The notes below the pieces were generated by a model that did not search any database, was not told the DNA's origin, and saw only the letters and a list, made by a program, of their open reading frames with translations. A DNA stretch of 64,000 nucleotides from a virus, in the IMG/VR virus record IMGVR_UViG_3300014720_000019, positions 43,116 through 107,115 of that record; one strand, 5' to 3'. A program made the position numbers and the translations under genes. Positions 9,038-17,899 of this stretch are shown piece by piece (the stretch's first letter is position 1; each line of letters begins with the position of its first letter).

Positions 9038-9853
9038 ATGTTAGACATATATAAAGCGCCAGTTAATAATGTAATATTAGATCCCATTCAAGGCTTTGAC
9101 ATTGCTGCTTGGTTACAAGACTCAGCAACAGGTCAGATAGCCTTGTTTGGTGACTTTCAATCTATTACATTAACTATTAGAGATAGTACTGAAACATATT
9201 TACCATTAGGTACAAGATTCCCAGTTTATCTAAATGGTGAAGTTCAAATAGCTTTTGTTATTGAGCAAGGTCTAGTTGATATGAACTTCATGCAAAGAAC
9301 CTTTGGCGTTCAGAACATGGTAAGAGAGCAACTAGTAACAAGAGGCCCTAGATTCCAACTAACCTTTGATGCTAATGCTTATGAACTAGCACAGAATTAC
9401 ATTGGACAAGGAACCACAGCCCCAGGCATTCAATATAGAGGTGGTGGAACTTCATTCAATCAGATTGTAGGTGGTTCTAATGCCAGCTTTGCAATAAACA
9501 ATTTAACACTTGATCCATCAGCTACTAACGCTTCAAGTGGCATTAACAATCAAGCTTTACCAATCACACAAGGTAGATATGAGTTACAACGCTGTAAGAT
9601 TGACTCTCTATCAGTTGGTATCATGCCTGGTAGAAGGGTAATTGCACAACGTTGGGAGGGAGTAGCAGAAGGTATTAGATTTATACCTCAGTCACTTCAA
9701 GACTTTAGAAGTCAAAATGGTGGTAGAAGTCCAGCCTTTAATGCTCCTAGTGGCACCGCTCTTAGCTCCAATTCTAATATTCCTCTAACATCTGGTGGTT
9801 TAAGACCTCAAGTATTTGGTGGAGCAGGTGGTGGACAAAGCCCAACTATCTAA
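9038..9853 (+). CDS. Tail tube protein (271 aa)
   Basis: It directly follows the sheath gene, the usual tube position, and has the tube-like beta pattern: LFGDFQSITLTIRD, PVYLNGEVQIAFVIEQG, and a conserved C-terminal block GRYELQRCKIDSLSVG-IMPGRRVIAQRWEG. The same block recurs in the next two genes, so this is the first and longest of three paralogues. An Asn/Gly-rich insertion at about residues 120-180 and a Gly/Ser-rich tail distinguish it. Its codon use is biased like that of the sheath gene, which fits an abundant product. A strong hairpin terminator follows. Confidence 0.8.
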   Translation: MLDIYKAPVNNVILDPIQGFDIAAWLQDSATGQIALFGDFQSITLTIRDSTETYLPLGTRFPVYLNGEVQIAFVIEQGLVDMNFMQRTFGVQNMVREQLVTRGPRFQLTFDANAYELAQNYIGQGTTAPGIQYRGGGTSFNQIVGGSNASFAINNLTLDPSATNASSGINNQALPITQGRYELQRCKIDSLSVGIMPGRRVIAQRWEGVAEGIRFIPQSLQDFRSQNGGRSPAFNAPSGTALSSNSNIPLTSGGLRPQVFGGAGGGQSPTI

Positions 9854-9875
9854 ATAAAACAAACAAACAAACTTA

Positions 9876-9932
9876 TAAACAAAATAAAACAGTGTTATTA
9901 TTAAAAGTAGTAACACTGTTTTATTTTGTTTA
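9876..9932. terminator. Long hairpin terminator after the tube gene
   Basis: A 22-bp perfect stem (9876-9897 with 9911-9932) extends by further pairs around a 7-base loop. The descending arm is T-rich. It lies 22 bases after the tube stop and ends only 7 bases before the next start codon, so it would cut read-through from the abundant sheath/tube transcript into the minor paralogues. Confidence 0.85.
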
Positions 9933-9939
9933 ATTAACT

Positions 9940-10398
9940 ATGAATATTAATACAGATAGAAAGATTATTGTATATACAAATATAAATGACAAGATTGATA
10001 TTGTGGGCAGTTTTAATGTATTATCTGTAACACTAAGATCTGCTAATAAACAAGATCAATTATATTATAAAAACGATAATTATATTCCTCTAATAGGAGA
10101 AGATATAGTTGCATTTGTATTAGAAGATGGATATTTAGATGTAGAGTATAATTATAGTTTTAAAGTAGTAAATGGAGAAATTATTAGATCACCTAGGTTT
10201 AATATAACTTTTAACTCCTCACCACTAAATCTAGCAACATTTAAACCATTAAATAATAACAAAGGTAGATATGAACTAAGAAGGTGTAAGTTCGGTAGTT
10301 TTATTAATGGTAACTTAGAAGGTGTATCTGATCATTTAAAATATATAGAAGATGAAACAGTAGAACAATTTATAGAAAGGGCCAAATCTAATGACTGA
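9940..10398 (+). CDS. Second tail-tube-like paralogue (152 aa)
   Basis: It shares with the first tube protein the strands VGSFNVLSVTLRS and VAFVLEDGYLDVEY, a SPRFNITF segment matching GPRFQLTF, and GRYELRRCKFGSF in place of GRYELQRCKIDSL. It lacks the MPGRRVIA loop and the insertion of the first copy. Proteins of this kind in contractile systems often form the tube-initiator or baseplate rings below the main tube; that role is inferred. The ATG follows a T-rich terminator arm with no Shine-Dalgarno. The 3' end overlaps the next gene by 8 bases. Confidence 0.72.
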   Translation: MNINTDRKIIVYTNINDKIDIVGSFNVLSVTLRSANKQDQLYYKNDNYIPLIGEDIVAFVLEDGYLDVEYNYSFKVVNGEIIRSPRFNITFNSSPLNLATFKPLNNNKGRYELRRCKFGSFINGNLEGVSDHLKYIEDETVEQFIERAKSND

Positions 10399-10831
10399 AC
10401 AAATAAAAGATCCAAGAACAAGTTGGGAGATATATGGTTATACAACAGACCCAACAAACAATAAACAGGAGGTTGTTTTATATGGTATGGAGTTTAAGTT
10501 AGACCAACTAAATAAAACAATAACAATAGAGAGATGTTTAGTATCACAAGATATATTAAAACACTTTAAGGTTAAGAGAGAAGACTCTGAACAAATAAGT
10601 AACCCACCATTATTTACACTTACAACTGAACAGTATTATGTAGAAGATCTTAGAGGCTCTATTATAAATGGTAGGTATGAACTAACTAACTGTAAGATAA
10701 AGATACATAAAGTGTCTTTAATGCCTGGTAGAAGGGTTATAGCTTATGATGTTACTTGTACTTATGATGAGATGATATATTATAAAGAATCAGTTGAAAC
10801 CTTTATTGATGAGATATTAGCCATTAATTAA
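10391..10831 (+). CDS. Third tail-tube-like paralogue (146 aa)
   Basis: It has the same C-terminal signature as the first tube protein: NGRYELTNCKIKIHKVSLMPGRRVIAYDV in full alignment (quoted here as NGRYELTNCKI and SLMPGRRVIA). The N-terminal half is more diverged. It overlaps the upstream paralogue by 8 bases and is followed by a terminator, so copies two and three form their own small transcription unit. It is probably a tube-initiator or hub-adapter ring protein near the baseplate, since the hub gene comes next; this is inference. Confidence 0.7.
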   Translation: MTEQIKDPRTSWEIYGYTTDPTNNKQEVVLYGMEFKLDQLNKTITIERCLVSQDILKHFKVKREDSEQISNPPLFTLTTEQYYVEDLRGSIINGRYELTNCKIKIHKVSLMPGRRVIAYDVTCTYDEMIYYKESVETFIDEILAIN

Positions 10832-10851
10832 GCACACAATATATAACTTAT

Positions 10852-10888
10852 AAAGACTGTACTATATACTAATAAGTACAGTCTTTTT
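10852..10888 (+). terminator. Rho-independent terminator
   Basis: A 12-bp perfect stem (10852-10863 with 10875-10886) has an 11-base loop and runs into a short T tract. It sits between the third tube-like gene and the hub gene, which then has its own AGGAGA ribosome site at about 10912-10917. Confidence 0.8.
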
Positions 10889-10921
10889 ACATATAAACAT
10901 ATACAACTAATAGGAGAATAG

Positions 10922-13468
10922 ATGGCTAAGTATTATGAGGATGCAGCATCAACACCAGTGTTTGCAGTCACCTTTGTAAGTAATAGAGATGGCATTGTTA
11001 ATAGCACAGATGGACAAGTAACAACTAGTAATAATACTAATACAAACACACAAAATAGCAATCAAGCTAAATCAATAGAAGATATAACTAACGCAGATTA
11101 TAAATTCTCTAGTGATAGCATTAAACAGGGTTACTTAGTAAAAGTTGATAGAGTAAATAGGTTTAAGTCTCAGGTTATTGATCAATTTAAAAGACAGGGA
11201 AGAACAGTAACATCTAACTTTAAATATGTAGCAGGTCTTACACCAGAGATTGAGGAATTTCAAGGCTTTTCTTTAGATGATTTAAGAGCTGATTTATTTA
11301 CATATGTTGATACTAATATGAAAGGTTATTTACCTAGTAACGTTACTGCTGCTACTGCGGTTGAACAAGATATAAAATCTAATACAGCATCAAAGATAAA
11401 AGACACTGAATACTTAATCTACTCTAACTTACCCATTGTTAATGTTGGTGGGTCTGACTTATCACAGCAATCTAATTGGTACCTAACAGAAGCAGAGGTA
11501 GAGCTAACTAGAGATTGGCCCATTTGTAAGGCTAAGTTAGTAGTAACTTGTAAGCTTAATGATGATGGCACTATACCCTCTATAGTAGAGGTTGAGAAGG
11601 GCTTTACATATGGTAGAGAAAACAATCAATTAACACTATTAAAGAACAATGAAGGCCGCCTCTTATCAGCAGATGATGAAGTAAGAATATATGCTGGATA
11701 TAAGAGTGAACCCTGTATAAGTATGAATGACTTAGACGACTATCCTTATAGCTTTTCTACACTAAAAACAAATAAACTTGATCCAGAGAAGGACAAAGAT
11801 ACTATTAAAGAAGTACAATCTTTACAAAAACAAAAAGAGGCAATACAAGATGAAATAAACAAATTATATAGTATAAACTTACCCTTTATTGGAGATGCAA
11901 AAGGCAGAGAGTTATTTGGTAATAATGAAAAGTTATTAAAGGATTTAAATACTAAACTACAAGAGCTTGAGCTTCAGATTAATAACTTACAAAGAGATAA
12001 AGGTATTCAAAAAGCAGATTATACAGCAGATAAAGACAAACTAGCTCCTATATTCTGGGGATTCATAGACACTGTTGACTTCATTGGCAGTGCTAATTCA
12101 ATACAAATCATATACAACTTAAGAGATAGAAGTAGAATACTAGCTGACACTAAGCTTATAACACTACCCTATTTAAATGAGAATAAGGGTGAAAGAGGTA
12201 CCTTTGAAGGGCTTAGACATAAGACATTAGAAGGTGTATATAGAGCTGCTAATGGTGGCATATATCTTGATAATAATTATAAGTCAGCATCAGGATTAGA
12301 ATGGAGAAAGGGCTTTAATGTTGGAGAGGTCATAACATTATATGATAATAAGATTGACTTAAATGATCCTGATAAGAAGAGAAGGATTAATGATCAAACT
12401 GCTACCATACAAGAGATATATACAGACGCATTAGCAGAGCAAAGAATTAAGTATGCAGCAGCAATAGAAGATCCTAGTAGATGGGTAATAGCTAATACAT
12501 TCTTATCATCAACTGATATTAGTAGTAACAATTATAATGACTATGATCCTTTGTTTCATATATGGACATTAATGCCGCCCCTTGTAAGTGGTAGTGGTGC
12601 TACTAACATGCAAATAATTAATAAGAGTCCGTTTGAGATATTAGGTTATATGCAAGTAACAGAGGTTATGCCTATTGACTGCTATGCATCACATGTTAAT
12701 GGGCATTTTATATTTGGCCCAAGGATACTTGATACTAGTGGCTTAGATGATCCAGATAGAGGTAATAGAACGTACTTCTTCTTTGACTGTTTTGACAAGT
12801 TACCAGAGTCAAGATCATTGATTAAAAACATAAGAGTACAAACAAGTACTATTGGTGTTTATAACAGATTTACAGTGGCTAGTGCTGACTTTAACAATGC
12901 TACTAACGCATCACTTGGGGACCTATTAAGTATTGTTGATATTACACCTGTTAATACTAGAAATAGAAAGGTGCCAATCAAGCAACATATTATAACTGAT
13001 CCTAAGATTGCAAAGGAGAATAATAAAGAAGGGGCAGCACAAGCCTTAGCACTAACAACAGCATCTAACATGGCTAGAGACAATACTACAATCATATTTA
13101 AAGTGTTAGGTGATTCATCCTTCTGTCCAGGTGAAGCTGTTAGAGTGTTTAACACTGTACTTCATAGTAAGAATGTATTTACATTTAATGGTCAAACAGC
13201 AACATCATCTGCCTTCTTAAAAACCTTATACGACAAAGTAGAAGAGCTAAAGAAGAAGAATGGTGTTAAACAAGTTGATGGTAACAAGAAGATTGCTAAC
13301 TTATCTCAAGTGCTAGAGGAGATTAGAAACAATAGTGGCGCTCTTACTGATGATTTAAACAACGCATTACCAATGTATAAAGTAAGAGCCATTACACACT
13401 CATTAAAAGCAACAGGTGCTGATGCTGGCTTCATTACAAAGATAGTAGCCATTGCTGACATTATATAA
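10922..13468 (+). CDS. Baseplate hub protein, gp27/gpD-like (848 aa)
   Basis: A large hub candidate. The central part carries strand patterns typical of hub domains (EAEVELTRDWPICKAKLVV, DDEVRIYAGYKSEP, then PIFWGFIDTVDFIGS and IIYNLRDRSRIL), as in T4 gp27 and P2 gpD families where a tube-like ring domain is followed by a swivel. A predicted coiled coil (about residues 291-360, rich in Lys/Glu/Gln/Leu) is inserted between them. The C-terminus (FCPGEAVRVFN ... YKVRAITHSLKATGADAGF) fits the end of a hub domain. It lies between tube-like genes and an OB-fold spike gene, as expected. A clear AGGAGA site supports the start. Confidence 0.7.
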   Translation: MAKYYEDAASTPVFAVTFVSNRDGIVNSTDGQVTTSNNTNTNTQNSNQAKSIEDITNADYKFSSDSIKQGYLVKVDRVNRFKSQVIDQFKRQGRTVTSNFKYVAGLTPEIEEFQGFSLDDLRADLFTYVDTNMKGYLPSNVTAATAVEQDIKSNTASKIKDTEYLIYSNLPIVNVGGSDLSQQSNWYLTEAEVELTRDWPICKAKLVVTCKLNDDGTIPSIVEVEKGFTYGRENNQLTLLKNNEGRLLSADDEVRIYAGYKSEPCISMNDLDDYPYSFSTLKTNKLDPEKDKDTIKEVQSLQKQKEAIQDEINKLYSINLPFIGDAKGRELFGNNEKLLKDLNTKLQELELQINNLQRDKGIQKADYTADKDKLAPIFWGFIDTVDFIGSANSIQIIYNLRDRSRILADTKLITLPYLNENKGERGTFEGLRHKTLEGVYRAANGGIYLDNNYKSASGLEWRKGFNVGEVITLYDNKIDLNDPDKKRRINDQTATIQEIYTDALAEQRIKYAAAIEDPSRWVIANTFLSSTDISSNNYNDYDPLFHIWTLMPPLVSGSGATNMQIINKSPFEILGYMQVTEVMPIDCYASHVNGHFIFGPRILDTSGLDDPDRGNRTYFFFDCFDKLPESRSLIKNIRVQTSTIGVYNRFTVASADFNNATNASLGDLLSIVDITPVNTRNRKVPIKQHIITDPKIAKENNKEGAAQALALTTASNMARDNTTIIFKVLGDSSFCPGEAVRVFNTVLHSKNVFTFNGQTATSSAFLKTLYDKVEELKKKNGVKQVDGNKKIANLSQVLEEIRNNSGALTDDLNNALPMYKVRAITHSLKATGADAGFITKIVAIADII

Positions 13469-13495
13469 AGTACAACAGTAATAAGAACAATATAA

Positions 13496-13542
13496 GTAGT
13501 ATTAACACATGTTTATATATAACAACTATGTGTTAATACTAC
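13496..13542. terminator. Intergenic stem-loop
   Basis: A 15-bp perfect stem (13496-13510 with 13528-13542) with a 17-base loop lies between hub and spike genes. It is not followed by a T run, so it may be a weak terminator, an RNA-processing site or an mRNA-stabilising hairpin. Confidence 0.6.
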
Positions 13543-13563
13543 AACAAATAATAAATAAAACAT

Positions 13564-14751
13564 ATGCTAGAAAACCCCTTATACAATCCTGGTGGATACT
13601 TTACAAACCTACAATCATTTGCTGCCATATCTAACAATTGGACATCAATTGGAGAGATAGTTAACTTAACAGATGATGGTGAGTATCAGAGCCACTTAAT
13701 ACAAAGATATGATGTGCAAGTATATAACATGGGAGGAATGATAGTTAAGGGTTGTATACCAGTAACTAATAACTTCAGTGGTAACGGTGTAGGTGAATAT
13801 GCAACTTATAAGGTGGGTGATGCGGTTATAGTCACATCACTATATGGTAGTTATGACAGCGTTGTAATATTGGGTGCTGTATCACTTCCTGGTAACATGG
13901 ATGTCTTCATGGGTAAAGACACAGAGAGATATAAGTTAAGACAACTACAAGCTGATAATACATACGCACCACAGCCTCTAATAACACCTGATAGAGCACA
14001 AAACCCATCAGCCAATAAGATAGCTATTACATCTACTCAGATGGATAAAGATAGTTATAAGAATACAGACTTATTAAAATCATCCAGTGATAGAGTGTCA
14101 CTTGTTAGAGAACAAGGACTACCTAATGGCATTGAAGTTGATAGTGGATTAGGTGACAAGGGTACATACTTTAGAGGTGTTGAGTATAAGTATATAAATG
14201 GTAACTACTATCAAATTGTGGTAGCTGATAAGGAGGACAAATGTGCTAAATCAACTAAGGTTGCAATGGTAGCATTAGACAAGGCTAAGAAGCTAAAAGA
14301 GTTAGGCGGTCAACCTAGAAATAGTAACAGTTTAATTGATACTAGATATAGAGCAGAACAATATCAAAGACTACATGATATAGCATTAGAGACTGCTAAG
14401 AAATGTAATACAAAGGCAATAGCAACTAAGCAAGCAATTAATAATGTAACAACTACAAACACTCCTACAAGTGGCACCAAAGTACCAGCTAACTACAAAC
14501 CTAATGAGAGTAAGTTAGATGTTAAAACATCAGAGCCAAGATTAACACTAACTAGAGATCAAGTTATAGGGTTTGTATCTAATAAGCAATGGAATAATAG
14601 TTTACCTAAAGATCAAGAGATAGCCGCTATAAGAACTTTATATTTATACTATGGATTAAAAGATGATACAAAAGGACAAGTGACTCAACCTCTAATTGAT
14701 AAGATATTAGCAGATCCTGACTATGCAACTTATAAAAAGACTAATAAATAG
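13564..14751 (+). CDS. Baseplate spike/OB-fold protein, gp5 N-terminal-like (395 aa)
   Basis: Residues about 47-110 (YDVQVYNMGGMIVKGCIPV ... YKVGDAVIVTSLYGSYDSVVILGAV) have the strand order of the gp5/VgrG OB-fold that caps the tail tube and carries the membrane-piercing spike. No lysozyme domain follows directly; instead the muramidase, amidase and peptidase are encoded by the next two genes. The second half is Lys/Thr-rich and partly helical (about residues 215-300), then a loosely structured C-terminus. The gene ends in TAG and lies just upstream of the amidase. Confidence 0.65.
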   Translation: MLENPLYNPGGYFTNLQSFAAISNNWTSIGEIVNLTDDGEYQSHLIQRYDVQVYNMGGMIVKGCIPVTNNFSGNGVGEYATYKVGDAVIVTSLYGSYDSVVILGAVSLPGNMDVFMGKDTERYKLRQLQADNTYAPQPLITPDRAQNPSANKIAITSTQMDKDSYKNTDLLKSSSDRVSLVREQGLPNGIEVDSGLGDKGTYFRGVEYKYINGNYYQIVVADKEDKCAKSTKVAMVALDKAKKLKELGGQPRNSNSLIDTRYRAEQYQRLHDIALETAKKCNTKAIATKQAINNVTTTNTPTSGTKVPANYKPNESKLDVKTSEPRLTLTRDQVIGFVSNKQWNNSLPKDQEIAAIRTLYLYYGLKDDTKGQVTQPLIDKILADPDYATYKKTNK

Positions 14752-14764
14752 AGTAACAAATAAC

Positions 14765-15178
14765 ATGTTTATAGTAGTACTACATCAAACAACATCAAGT
14801 GCTAAAGACTTCTTACAAGCAGCACCAACAGCGCCATTCTCATATCATTTATTCATTGATATTAATGGTAATACAACATACTTAGTTGAATCATCTAGAC
14901 AAGCAAAAGCCTGTGCTAATTGTCTAGTAGATGGTATAACTAATGTGGATCAACAATCATATCAGATATGTTTTGAGTCAACAGATGGCACCTTATCAGG
15001 CCCTCAATATATGTCACTTGGTTATATATTATCTCTATTAGATATAAGACTTAATAATGTATATATACACTCAGAGATATCACCATCTAATGACTTGAAG
15101 CTAATTGATAAGGATAAGATTATAAAGGCTTATAATAAGTTCTTACCTAACAAGACTATATATACAGGATTAGAGTAA
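14765..15178 (+). CDS. N-acetylmuramoyl-L-alanine amidase-like protein (137 aa)
   Basis: Predicted to cleave the bond between N-acetylmuramic acid and the peptide stem. It shows the amidase_2/T7-lysozyme layout: IVVLHQTT with a first Zn-ligand His, FSYHLFIDINGNTTYLVE, the central SYQICFESTDG strand, and a late YIHSEISPSND carrying the second His. The third ligand (Cys or Asp) is probably the Asp of SPSND. A longer frame begins at 14723, but it would overlap the upstream gene; I prefer ATG 14765, which gives MFIVVLHQ and has the local AAATAACATG start context. There is no signal peptide, so it is probably carried in the virion. It ends in TAATG with the next gene. Confidence 0.78.
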   Translation: MFIVVLHQTTSSAKDFLQAAPTAPFSYHLFIDINGNTTYLVESSRQAKACANCLVDGITNVDQQSYQICFESTDGTLSGPQYMSLGYILSLLDIRLNNVYIHSEISPSNDLKLIDKDKIIKAYNKFLPNKTIYTGLE

Positions 15179-16320
15179 TGGCTAGAACAAGAAAAGACTA
15201 TGAGGCCCTATTAACTAACACCAATGTTGTTGCATACTTAAATGCTATTAGCAAAGTAGAAGCACCTACATACTATACTGCTAATGGTGGAACAACATAT
15301 GTACCAACAAGTCCTGCTCATCCAAATGTAATTATTCCACCTGGAACATCAGCAGCATTTGGTAGATATCAATTTGTGCCTGGAACGTGGAGTGAAATAC
15401 AAGCTGGATTAGGACCTTTAGATATAAGAAAACCAAGAGATCAAGATATAGCTGCATTATATAGAATGGATTCTCTTAGGGGTACATTAGATAATGTGAT
15501 AGCTGGTAATTGCATTGCAACACTTGATAGTAACTCAGAAGAATGGGCAGCACTGCCTAACTCTTCTTCTGGCTTTGCTTATAAGGGTCAAGGTAGTCAA
15601 TATGATGCTCAATCATTTTGTAAGTTAGTTGATAGTTTAAAAGGAACAACATTACCAGGAGGGCCTCTTGTTAACAACAACACACCCACCCTATCTAACA
15701 GTAATACTAACAACAACTTAAGTAATCAAGGTAGTACCAACTTTGCAGATATAACATGTCCACCTATTAAAGAGGATGATTTATATAGAGCTAACTTTCA
15801 AATAAGTAATCCAGGATGTAAGATAACAGGTTTAATACAACCATTAACAGGAGGATCAACTAATGGGGCCACAGTTAGAAGTAATAGTGTAACTAATAGT
15901 GGTGTTGGCTTCTCTATTAATAAGCAAGGCTTTGGTAGTTGTACCAGTCTAAGAAGTCCATGTAACTTATCGGAGGTTGTATTTACATCTGGTTATGGGT
16001 GGAGATGGGGTAGAATGCATAATGGAGTTGACTTAGCAGGGCCAATTGACACACCAATATATGCAGCATCTAATGGTAAGGTTATATTTGCTGGTTGGCA
16101 AGATGGATATGGTAATAGAATAGAGATTATGAGTCCTGAGAACATAAGAACAACATATAGCCACTTAGAAGCTTTTAAATGTGTAGAAGGACAGCAAGTA
16201 CAAGTAGGACAACAGATTGGTGACATGGGTAGTACTGGCTTTTCAACTGGACCACATTTACACTTTGAAGTTGACTTAGGTGCTGGTTATATTGATCCAC
16301 AAGAATGTATTAGATTCTAA
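15178..16320 (+). CDS. Two-domain tail lysin: GH104-like muramidase plus M23 endopeptidase (380 aa)
   Basis: The N-terminal domain (about residues 15-155) resembles lambda endolysin R (GH104 lytic transglycosylase): ISKVEAP with the probable catalytic Glu28, SAAFGRYQFVPGTW, and PRDQDIAALYRMD. The C-terminal domain (about residues 265-375) is an M23 Zn-metallopeptidase with HNGVD (His281, Asp285) and HLHFE (His360, His362). A low-complexity Asn/Ser/Thr linker joins them. Together it can cut glycan and peptide cross-links. The lack of a signal peptide and the place among baseplate genes point to a virion-borne local wall-piercing enzyme. ATG 15178 overlaps the amidase stop (TAATG). Confidence 0.9.
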   Translation: MARTRKDYEALLTNTNVVAYLNAISKVEAPTYYTANGGTTYVPTSPAHPNVIIPPGTSAAFGRYQFVPGTWSEIQAGLGPLDIRKPRDQDIAALYRMDSLRGTLDNVIAGNCIATLDSNSEEWAALPNSSSGFAYKGQGSQYDAQSFCKLVDSLKGTTLPGGPLVNNNTPTLSNSNTNNNLSNQGSTNFADITCPPIKEDDLYRANFQISNPGCKITGLIQPLTGGSTNGATVRSNSVTNSGVGFSINKQGFGSCTSLRSPCNLSEVVFTSGYGWRWGRMHNGVDLAGPIDTPIYAASNGKVIFAGWQDGYGNRIEIMSPENIRTTYSHLEAFKCVEGQQVQVGQQIGDMGSTGFSTGPHLHFEVDLGAGYIDPQECIRF

Positions 16321-16362
16321 TAATAATTAATAATAACTAATTAATAATAACTAATAATAACA

Positions 16363-16869
16363 ATGAACTACATAGAAACAGAAGCATATTCTAACTGTTG
16401 TACTGAGTGGCAGTTTTATTACAATAAGATATTAGGAGACGCTGGCATAACACCTCTTAAAAGAGACCTAATAACCTATCTTATAACTCCTACATATTAT
16501 AATGACAACACTGTCTATTTTGATTATAGAGGCTCTATAATCAACACTCTTATAACATCTAATATTACTAATTATAAGACTGCTTCATCTTATGTATTAC
16601 AAATGAAACAAGATGAGGATAATTATATATTTAACACCTATCCAACTAAGAATGAATACTCAATATATGATGTTATATTCTTAGTTGCTAGGATTAATAA
16701 CTGGTCAATAGATGGTCAACTGTTATTAGATATAAGGGCCACTCAATACAATACAAATTTAATAATAACTAATAAGTATGAAGCATTAAAACAATTAGAT
16801 ATATATTTAAATACAAATATAGCTGACACTTTATTTGGCTTATATCAAAGAACATACATAATAAGATAA
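16363..16869 (+). CDS. Hypothetical baseplate-region protein (168 aa)
   Basis: Not recognised. A Tyr/Asn/Ile-rich protein (FDYRGSIINTLITSNI, IYDVIFLVARINNW) with no membrane helix or obvious motif. It lies between the tail lysin and another unknown protein, 4 bases before the next start, so it is part of the late operon. Its codon use is more AT-rich than that of the sheath, suggesting a minor component. The start follows TAATAACAATG without Shine-Dalgarno. Confidence 0.6.
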   Translation: MNYIETEAYSNCCTEWQFYYNKILGDAGITPLKRDLITYLITPTYYNDNTVYFDYRGSIINTLITSNITNYKTASSYVLQMKQDEDNYIFNTYPTKNEYSIYDVIFLVARINNWSIDGQLLLDIRATQYNTNLIITNKYEALKQLDIYLNTNIADTLFGLYQRTYIIR

Positions 16870-16873
16870 CAAC

Positions 16874-17899
16874 ATGTATAAACAGATAAACGTATTACCA
16901 ATAAACATTAATAATCTAAGTAATGATCAAAAGGTTATAGTCAATGATTTAGCTATAACAATGAATCAATCATCTAATAACTTGTATAAACTATTAACAC
17001 TATTTAATGAAGCAACAACAACTATTGGTTTATACAAGCTTATATATAAGTTAGAAGAGATACTAATAACATTAAATATTATAAATACTATTGATTCTAA
17101 TACATATGATATTAGAGAACAATCAATAGGTAATAAGGAGTTACTATCTATTAAAGAGCATTCAATTAGAATGTTTAACAATGAGAGAAGTTGGATAACA
17201 AGCTATGGATCATTGGGTTATTATCTAGGTTTTATAACTACTAAGAATGCATCATACTTATCACCATCAGAGCAGTCATATTATTCTTGTCTATCACTCA
17301 TTAAGTTATATTCTAATTACAATGACTTAGGACAAGCAATACAACAAGATGATAAACAGTATGATGAGTTTATATATAAATACATATCAACTGTCATTAA
17401 TAGGCAACCAGATGTAGCCACAGTTATTAGACATTTAAAGATATTACATAATTACAACTTGTCCAAATACGGGGCCATTTATCTACTAACTAATTTTAAA
17501 CAAAGACAACATATAGACTTTATATTTCAAACAATATCTATCAACTATATGTACTTCTTAAGAGATGTATATAAAGCTATAAAAGAGGGTGAGTTAGTTA
17601 TTAATGATATACCACTAGAAGAGACTTTAATAGACCCAGTAGAAAGCTTATATAAGTATAATGATGAGTTGATAGGACCAGGAGGTATTAATACTCTTAC
17701 AGTCCTACTAGCATCTAGTCTAATAAGAAGGGCTCATTATTTATGTAATAGAAACTATATAGACAACATAGATAGAATAAATAATCTAATAATAAAGGCC
17801 ACATCTTTACTATTGTTTAGTCCTATAACTAAATCAATAGGAGAAGAGATAAGTCAAATAATAACAAGGGAGATACCAATATATGACAACAACATTTAG
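16874..17899 (+). CDS. Hypothetical baseplate-region protein, mostly helical (341 aa)
   Basis: Not recognised. The sequence is dominated by Leu/Ile/Asn/Tyr and appears largely alpha-helical, with a region near residues 100-200 rich in Tyr and Ser. It ends in TAG, overlapping the next gene by 17 bases, so the two are translationally coupled. The position between the tail lysin and a very large structural protein suggests a baseplate or assembly role; no domain supports a more exact call. Confidence 0.6.
   Translation: MYKQINVLPININNLSNDQKVIVNDLAITMNQSSNNLYKLLTLFNEATTTIGLYKLIYKLEEILITLNIINTIDSNTYDIREQSIGNKELLSIKEHSIRMFNNERSWITSYGSLGYYLGFITTKNASYLSPSEQSYYSCLSLIKLYSNYNDLGQAIQQDDKQYDEFIYKYISTVINRQPDVATVIRHLKILHNYNLSKYGAIYLLTNFKQRQHIDFIFQTISINYMYFLRDVYKAIKEGELVINDIPLEETLIDPVESLYKYNDELIGPGGINTLTVLLASSLIRRAHYLCNRNYIDNIDRINNLIIKATSLLLFSPITKSIGEEISQIITREIPIYDNNI

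Noticed and set aside
14723-14764. 14-residue N-terminal extension of the amidase
   Set aside because: It overlaps the upstream coding region, and the family's first strand with the Zn-ligand His begins right after ATG 14765.
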